Shown one piece after another: positions 60,224 to 64,000 of a stretch of DNA of 64,000 nucleotides (the first letter of the stretch is position 1; every line of letters starts with the position of its first letter). The position numbers and the translations under genes are program-made. Below the pieces are notes generated by a model, which ran no database searches, had not been told where the DNA came from, and saw nothing but the letters and a program-made list of their open reading frames with translations. The stretch is from Neisseria dentiae (GTDB taxonomy: Bacteria; Pseudomonadota; Gammaproteobacteria; Burkholderiales; Neisseriaceae). The stretch spans positions 39,396 through 103,395 of the forward strand of contig NZ_JANIKQ010000010.1 of NCBI RefSeq assembly GCF_024580525.1, in the 5' to 3' direction.

Positions 60224-60694
60224 ATGAACATCACCGTTTTGGCCGTCGGCACCAAAATGCCGCGCTGGGTCGATGAAGCCGTCAACGAATACGCCAAGCG
60301 TTTCGGACGCGATGTTTGCTACACCTTAAAAGAAATCAAACCCGAAAAGCGCGGCGCCGGCGTCAATGCCGCCCAAGGCATGGCCGCAGAAGAAAAACGC
60401 ATACTCGAAGCCATACCCGCCGGCGCGTTTTTGGTGGTGCTCGACGAGCGCGGCAAAGCCCCCACATCGGTAGAACTGGCGGGTCATTTGGAAAACTGGC
60501 AACGCAACGGCGAGCACGTCTGCTTCGTTATCGGCGGTGCCGACGGCATGACCGACCGGCTCAAGCAACAGGCACGCCTGATGATGCGCCTGTCCAGCCT
60601 CACCCTGCCACACGGCATGGTACGCGTGCTGCTCACTGAACAGCTCTACCGCGCCGTATCGATTCTGCACAACCACCCCTATCACCGCGAATAA
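60224..60694 (+). CDS. rlmH: 23S rRNA pseudouridine-1915 N3-methyltransferase RlmH
   Basis: A 156-residue SPOUT methyltransferase starting MNITVLAVGTKMP. It has FVIGGADGM and the C-terminal LTLPHGMVRVLLTEQLYRAVSI and HPYHRE end. It methylates pseudouridine 1915 of the 23S rRNA on assembled ribosomes. The ATG was chosen by family alignment; a longer frame would run into the MITE-like element. Confidence 0.96.
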   Translation: MNITVLAVGTKMPRWVDEAVNEYAKRFGRDVCYTLKEIKPEKRGAGVNAAQGMAAEEKRILEAIPAGAFLVVLDERGKAPTSVELAGHLENWQRNGEHVCFVIGGADGMTDRLKQQARLMMRLSSLTLPHGMVRVLLTEQLYRAVSILHNHPYHRE

Positions 60695-60710
60695 ACAGGT
60701 ACGCAACAAA

Positions 60711-60739
60711 AGGCCGTCTGAAAACATTTTCAGACGGCC
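60711..60739. terminator. Inverted DUS terminator after rlmH
   Basis: aggccgtctgaaaa / ttttcagacggcc with a 2-base loop, 16 bases after the rlmH stop. Confidence 0.75.
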
Positions 60740-60891
60740 GAAAATTTTTAACAGACACCGCTTGCAACACAACAGCGACCACGCAAAATATGCCGCAAAC
60801 GGCAGATTCGCACAGGCTGATGCCCGAACCGTTATAGATTTTCACCCCCCTTTGCTATATCATTCCCCCATCTATTTGCAGGAGCACAGCC

Positions 60892-61251
60892 ATGTATGAA
60901 GTTAACCGCAGCGTATTTTTCCTGATTCCCCTCGAGCCGTTTTGGAACTGGCTGCAATCACTGCCCGAAAGCCCCGAAGACATCCGTCTCGAAGACTTGC
61001 AGGCCGATTCCAATTCCTATCTCGTACGCCCCTGCGAAACCGCCGACGAAGTGTGGGACGAAATCGAAAGCCGCTACGAACAGCTTTTCGCCGCCGAGCT
61101 GGCCGACTGGTGCGAAGACGAAAGCCTGTGGCCCGATTTGGACCCCGACATCTTCAACGAATGGTTCGACATCCAACTTTCCACCGTATTGACCGATTTG
61201 GAACAAGAACCGCTCGGCCGCGAAATCTTCCAGCCCATAACCCTGAATTAA
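60892..61251 (+). CDS. Acidic hypothetical protein
   Basis: A 119-residue protein with about 29 Asp/Glu, 5 Arg and no Lys, so it is strongly acidic. It has Trp-rich patches (EPFWNWLQS, ADWCEDESLWPDLDPDIFNEWF). No signal peptide or membrane segment is seen. I recall similar short proteins in other beta- and gammaproteobacteria but no function. A good ribosome site (aggag) precedes the ATG. It lies 20 bases before the thioesterase gene, with a DUS in the gap. Confidence 0.75.
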   Translation: MYEVNRSVFFLIPLEPFWNWLQSLPESPEDIRLEDLQADSNSYLVRPCETADEVWDEIESRYEQLFAAELADWCEDESLWPDLDPDIFNEWFDIQLSTVLTDLEQEPLGREIFQPITLN

Positions 61252-61271
61252 GTTTTCAGACGGCCTTTCGC

Positions 61272-61670
61272 ATGACCCGCATACGCATACGCAGCTACCA
61301 CCTCGACGGCTACGGCCATGTCAACAACGCGCGCTATCTCGAATTTCTCGAAGAAGCGCGCTGGGCTTTTTTCGAACGGCACAACCTGCTGCGCCTGCTC
61401 GACGGCATCATGATGGTGGTTGCCCGCATCGACATCCGCTACCTGCGTGCCGCACAAGAAGGCCAAACGCTGGATATCGCCACCCGTATCCAGTCTGCCG
61501 AACCCCGTCAAGTTATGCTCCGCCAAACCATCCGCCGCAGCGACACCGGCAAAACCGCCGCCGAAGCCGACATCACGCTGGTTCCCGTCAGCGCCGCCAA
61601 CGGCCGCACCACCGACCTGCCTGCCGAACTGCTCACCTTTTTAACCGAACACACACACGCCGAATCATGA
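61272..61670 (+). CDS. Hotdog-fold acyl-CoA thioesterase
   Basis: A 132-residue YbgC/4-hydroxybenzoyl-CoA thioesterase-like protein. The catalytic region is YHLDGYGHVNNARYLEFLEEARW, with the Asp in the HLDGYGHVNN motif. The gene starts directly after a reverse DUS core, and its stop overlaps the next start (ATGA). The substrate is unknown. A longer frame upstream overlaps the acidic protein gene and was rejected. Confidence 0.87.
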   Translation: MTRIRIRSYHLDGYGHVNNARYLEFLEEARWAFFERHNLLRLLDGIMMVVARIDIRYLRAAQEGQTLDIATRIQSAEPRQVMLRQTIRRSDTGKTAAEADITLVPVSAANGRTTDLPAELLTFLTEHTHAES

Positions 61671-62155
61671 AAAAAATCCTTACCTCCGCCGCCGCGCTCA
61701 TTGTCGCCGCCCTGCTTGCCTTCGTGCTGTGGCCGAAAAACCAACCCGCCACCGCCTTTTCCCTGCCCGACTTAAACGGCAAAACCGTCAGCAATGCCGA
61801 CTTGCAGGGCAAAGTTACCCTGATTAACTTTTGGTACCCCTCCTGCCCCGGCTGCGTCAGCGAAATGCCCAAGCTGATTCAAACCGCCAAAGACTACCAC
61901 GGCAAAGATTTCCAAATCATCGCCGTTTCCCTGCCCTACGACCCGCTGGAAAGCGTCAAAAACTATGCTGCCGACCGCCAACTGCCGTTTACCGTCATGT
62001 ATGATGCCGACGGCAAAACCGGCAAAGCCTTCGGCGTAAAAGTCGCCCCCACTTCGTTTTTCGTCAATAAAAAAGGCGAACTGCTGAAAACCTTTGTCGG
62101 CGAACCGGATTTCGCCAAGCTCTATCAGGAAATCGATCGGGAGCTGGCGAAATAA
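61667..62155 (+). CDS. TlpA-like thiol-disulfide oxidoreductase
   Basis: A 162-residue membrane-anchored thioredoxin: N-terminal hydrophobic anchor (residues 5-22), redox motif C60-P-G-C63 in WYPSCPGCVSE, and the cis-proline in KVAPTSFFV. CPGC rather than the usual CxPC of TlpA is noticeable. It probably acts as a reductase in the periplasm, for cytochrome maturation or protein repair. It is translationally coupled to the thioesterase. Confidence 0.87.
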   Translation: MKKILTSAAALIVAALLAFVLWPKNQPATAFSLPDLNGKTVSNADLQGKVTLINFWYPSCPGCVSEMPKLIQTAKDYHGKDFQIIAVSLPYDPLESVKNYAADRQLPFTVMYDADGKTGKAFGVKVAPTSFFVNKKGELLKTFVGEPDFAKLYQEIDRELAK

Positions 62156-62260
62156 GCCGAAGCCTTACACAATCCGAAATTTTTTCAAACCATATCGGCT
62201 CCTAACACGCCCGCGCAATACTTGAATTTGACAAAAACCTCTCCCAAACCACCCAACCGC

Positions 62261-62296
62261 AAAGAGGCCGTCTGAAACATTTCAGACGGCCTCTTT
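62261..62296. terminator. Convergent inverted DUS terminator
   Basis: aaagaggccgtctgaaa / tttcagacggcctcttt, a 17-bp perfect stem with a 2-base loop, between the thioredoxin gene and the end of the response regulator gene. Confidence 0.85.
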
Positions 62297-62367
62297 CATT
62301 AGCAAAATATACCGTTACCGATAAAATTCTTCGACACAAAACAGATAACGTATCAAAAAACTCAGCT

Positions 62368-63099
62368 TCACCCTTCCCGCAAAATTTTGCGGATAGCAGC
62401 CAATTGCCGACGGCTCACGGCCAAAGGTTTCTCCACATCCAAAATACGGGCGCCCCAAGTGGCATTATTATCATCTTCCTCGCCGTTATCCAAGCGGATC
62501 AAGCAATCCAAAGTATGGCGGAACACCAAAGCATTACGGTGGATGCGGATAACCTTCTCCCCCAGCAATTCTTCCCAATAAACCAGCGTTTTCGGCAACT
62601 CATAACTCTGTCCGTCGCCGGTAAACAAAAACACCGTTTTATGCTCGGCCAACAAATAACGCACCTGCTGCCACGGAATCTCAACCATACGGTTACGGTT
62701 GAACACTTTGAAGTGCGTAAAATCATCGGCCTTTTCGCGGTGCTTCTCATTCAGCCGCTCCAACGCCGTTTGCAAACGCGAAACTTTAATCGGCTTAAGC
62801 AGATAATCCGCAGCCGCAAGCTCGAAAGCACGCAAAGCATGTTCTTCGTATGCCGTCGTAAAAATAATTTCCGGCTGCTTCTTCGCCACCCGCTTAATGC
62901 GCTCGACAAAATCCAACCCGGTAATCTCCGGCAGGCCGATATCGGCGAATACAATATCCACCTCATGGATACTCAACCAATCCAAAGCGGGCTGGGCGTG
63001 ATGGAAAATCTTCAGCAAAACAACATTGCACTCTTCCAGCAGAACCCGCAAACGCTCTGCCGCCAATACTTCATCTTCAACAATAATGGCACTCAGCAT
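62368..63099 (-). CDS. LytTR-family response regulator (AlgR-like)
   Basis: A 243-residue regulator: receiver domain with D9, phospho-acceptor D53 (VFADIGLPEITG) and K102 (YLLKPIK), then a C-terminal LytTR DNA-binding domain (VRYLLAEHKTVFLFTGDGQSYELPKTLVYWEEL, RIHRNALV). AlgR/LytR regulators bind paired 9-bp repeats and control surface polysaccharide or pili in other bacteria. No sensor kinase gene is adjacent. The ATG follows a region without a strong ribosome site. Confidence 0.9.
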   Translation of the reverse strand: MLSAIIVEDEVLAAERLRVLLEECNVVLLKIFHHAQPALDWLSIHEVDIVFADIGLPEITGLDFVERIKRVAKKQPEIIFTTAYEEHALRAFELAAADYLLKPIKVSRLQTALERLNEKHREKADDFTHFKVFNRNRMVEIPWQQVRYLLAEHKTVFLFTGDGQSYELPKTLVYWEELLGEKVIRIHRNALVFRHTLDCLIRLDNGEEDDNNATWGARILDVEKPLAVSRRQLAAIRKILREG

Positions 63100-63499
63100 A
63101 TTCTGTCATTCTGTTGGTTAATCAATCAAAATGTTCAATTTCAAACAATAACAAGCACTCTGCTGTCAAGTCAGTTATAAACCTGCCATATAGGCATTTC
63201 CAAACTGAACGGATAAGGGCATATCGTATCCTGAACAATAGCTTATATCAATATTAATCATTAAAAAACAAAGAGAGGCTTTACACCCCCCATCGAACAC
63301 CATTTCAAAACAAACAAATAAATGAAATTTTTCTCTATAAAAAAACCAAATAATAAAACAAAATTTACAATAAATAAAAAAAACAAAATAAAATTCCACA
63401 AAAAAGGAGAAAAAAAGCTATATGACAAATGTAACAAGATTCATAATTTTGTAAACTTAATACAACGGACGGTATTAACAGACGGTTTTATAGACATGA
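63100..63499. other. AT-rich region without genes
   Basis: About 400 bases, very A-rich on the plus strand around 63320-63420 (long runs of aaa and aat). No convincing gene in either direction. It should hold the promoter of the response regulator gene. Confidence 0.5.
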
Positions 63500-63500
63500 A

Positions 63501-63526
63501 AAAACCGCCTTCGGTTAGGCGGTTTT
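63501..63526 (-). terminator. Terminator of the initiator tRNA gene
   Basis: 10-bp stem aaaaccgcct / aggcggtttt with a 6-base loop. On the minus strand it is followed by a T run, just beyond the tRNA 3' end. Confidence 0.85.
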
Positions 63527-63533
63527 CTATGTT

Positions 63534-63610
<77 letters not shown>

Positions 63611-63919
63611 TCATTAGATTTAAAATTATATAAAATTATCAAAACCGTGTCAACCGTTTTAATCAGGATCACAATATTTCTTTCCAATTATCTACTTCAC
63701 CTGAAGATTAAAAAGTGACGCTATTGAATACCTAGGCTGCCTATGCCTATACCGTTTGGCCGGCTGGTACCGGCTGCACAAGCATACGGCTCCCGCAACA
63801 CTTGCCGAATAGAACAACACGATATTCAAGAAATCAGCCCTGCAATTAGGCCGTCTGAAATAGATTCATTTCAGACGGCCTCTGCATCTGTTACCATACG
63901 CAGCCTGCCGGCAGCTTCA
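63611..63919. other. Region between tRNA-fMet and the last gene
   Basis: No gene is seen. An inverted DUS pair (63848-63861 / 63868-63881) would terminate the minus-strand gene entering from the right. The tRNA promoter should lie directly to its right (about 63620-63680). Confidence 0.5.
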
Positions 63920-64000
63920 CTACTTAGCGGTCGGTTTTTTCACCGCAGGCTGCGCCTTCTTCGCCTCCTTGGCCCCCACCGTCGCCTCCTCCCGCAGCTT
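63920..64000 (-). CDS. C-terminal end of an unidentified gene
   Basis: 26 codons and a TAG stop, rich in Lys and Ala (GAKEAKKAQPAVKKPTAK at the end). The terminator 39 bases beyond the stop supports a real gene end. The family cannot be told from this tail. Confidence 0.5.
   Translation of the reverse strand, partial: KLREEATVGAKEAKKAQPAVKKPTAK

Noticed and set aside
63175..63480. Short frames in the AT-rich region near tRNA-fMet
   Set aside because: Composition follows the A- and T-runs, and there is no ribosome site or family resemblance.

Overview
The window is chromosomal DNA of a Neisseria species. The 12-base DNA uptake sequence AGGCCGTCTGAA (the AG variant of the Neisseria DUS) and its core occur dozens of times, singly between genes, inside coding frames, and as inverted pairs behind operons that look like terminators. 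Gene content agrees: a NadR/FarR-type regulator beside hpaC, pglC and pglD, a DMP19-type protein, and a UbiM-type hydroxylase. The AG-type DUS, the Csu-type pilus, the RTX proteins and the polysaccharide cluster point to a commensal or animal-associated species rather than meningococcus or gonococcus. I cannot name the species.

Layout. (1) 1-5240, minus: a giant surface protein, cut by the window edge, with a Bap-like N-terminus, about twelve Ig-like repeats and then a metzincin protease site. (2) 5586-9066, plus: nadR/farR, hpaC, nrdR, a lipoprotein and ribD. (3) 9460-32133, plus: a 23-kb glycan cluster. wbpA, wbpB, wbpD and wbpE would make UDP-2,3-diacetamido-2,3-dideoxy-glucuronic acid, with a GlpD-like FAD oxidoreductase inserted among them. 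Next come a PglF-like flippase, four GT4 glycosyltransferases, a Wzy-like polymerase, a small phosphoglycosyltransferase, an ATP-grasp enzyme, a HAD phosphatase, an N-formyltransferase, pglC and pglD, then Wza, Wzb and Wzc. It therefore joins the parts of O-linked pgl glycosylation to those of a Wzx/Wzy capsule or exopolysaccharide. (4) 32232-34726: a CHCC zinc-finger protein, lapA, lapB and a DMP19-type DNA mimic. (5) 34888-39842, minus: two paralogous RTX proteins, each with a copy of the same upstream region. (6) 40370-45059: ubiM, then a CheA/CheY/CheX-like signalling operon on the minus strand. (7) 45270-50586, mostly minus: a gene remnant, rpmB-rpmG, purH, dusB-fis, a small hypothetical gene and a degenerate DAHP-synthase-like gene; then an AsmA-family gene on plus. 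(8) 52996-57905, minus: a four-gene Csu-type chaperone-usher pilus operon. (9) 58357-64000: a NhaC/YuiF-type transporter, slyX, a 143-bp MITE, rlmH, an acidic hypothetical gene, a thioesterase, a TlpA-like thioredoxin, a LytTR response regulator, initiator tRNA-Met and the end of a further gene.

The accessory theme is the cell surface: a protease-adhesin, RTX proteins, Csu pili and a surface glycan. No type I secretion ABC transporter for the RTX or Bap-like proteins, and no PglL/PglO oligosaccharyltransferase, lies inside the window. All family assignments come from reading motifs and from memory of the families; no search was run.
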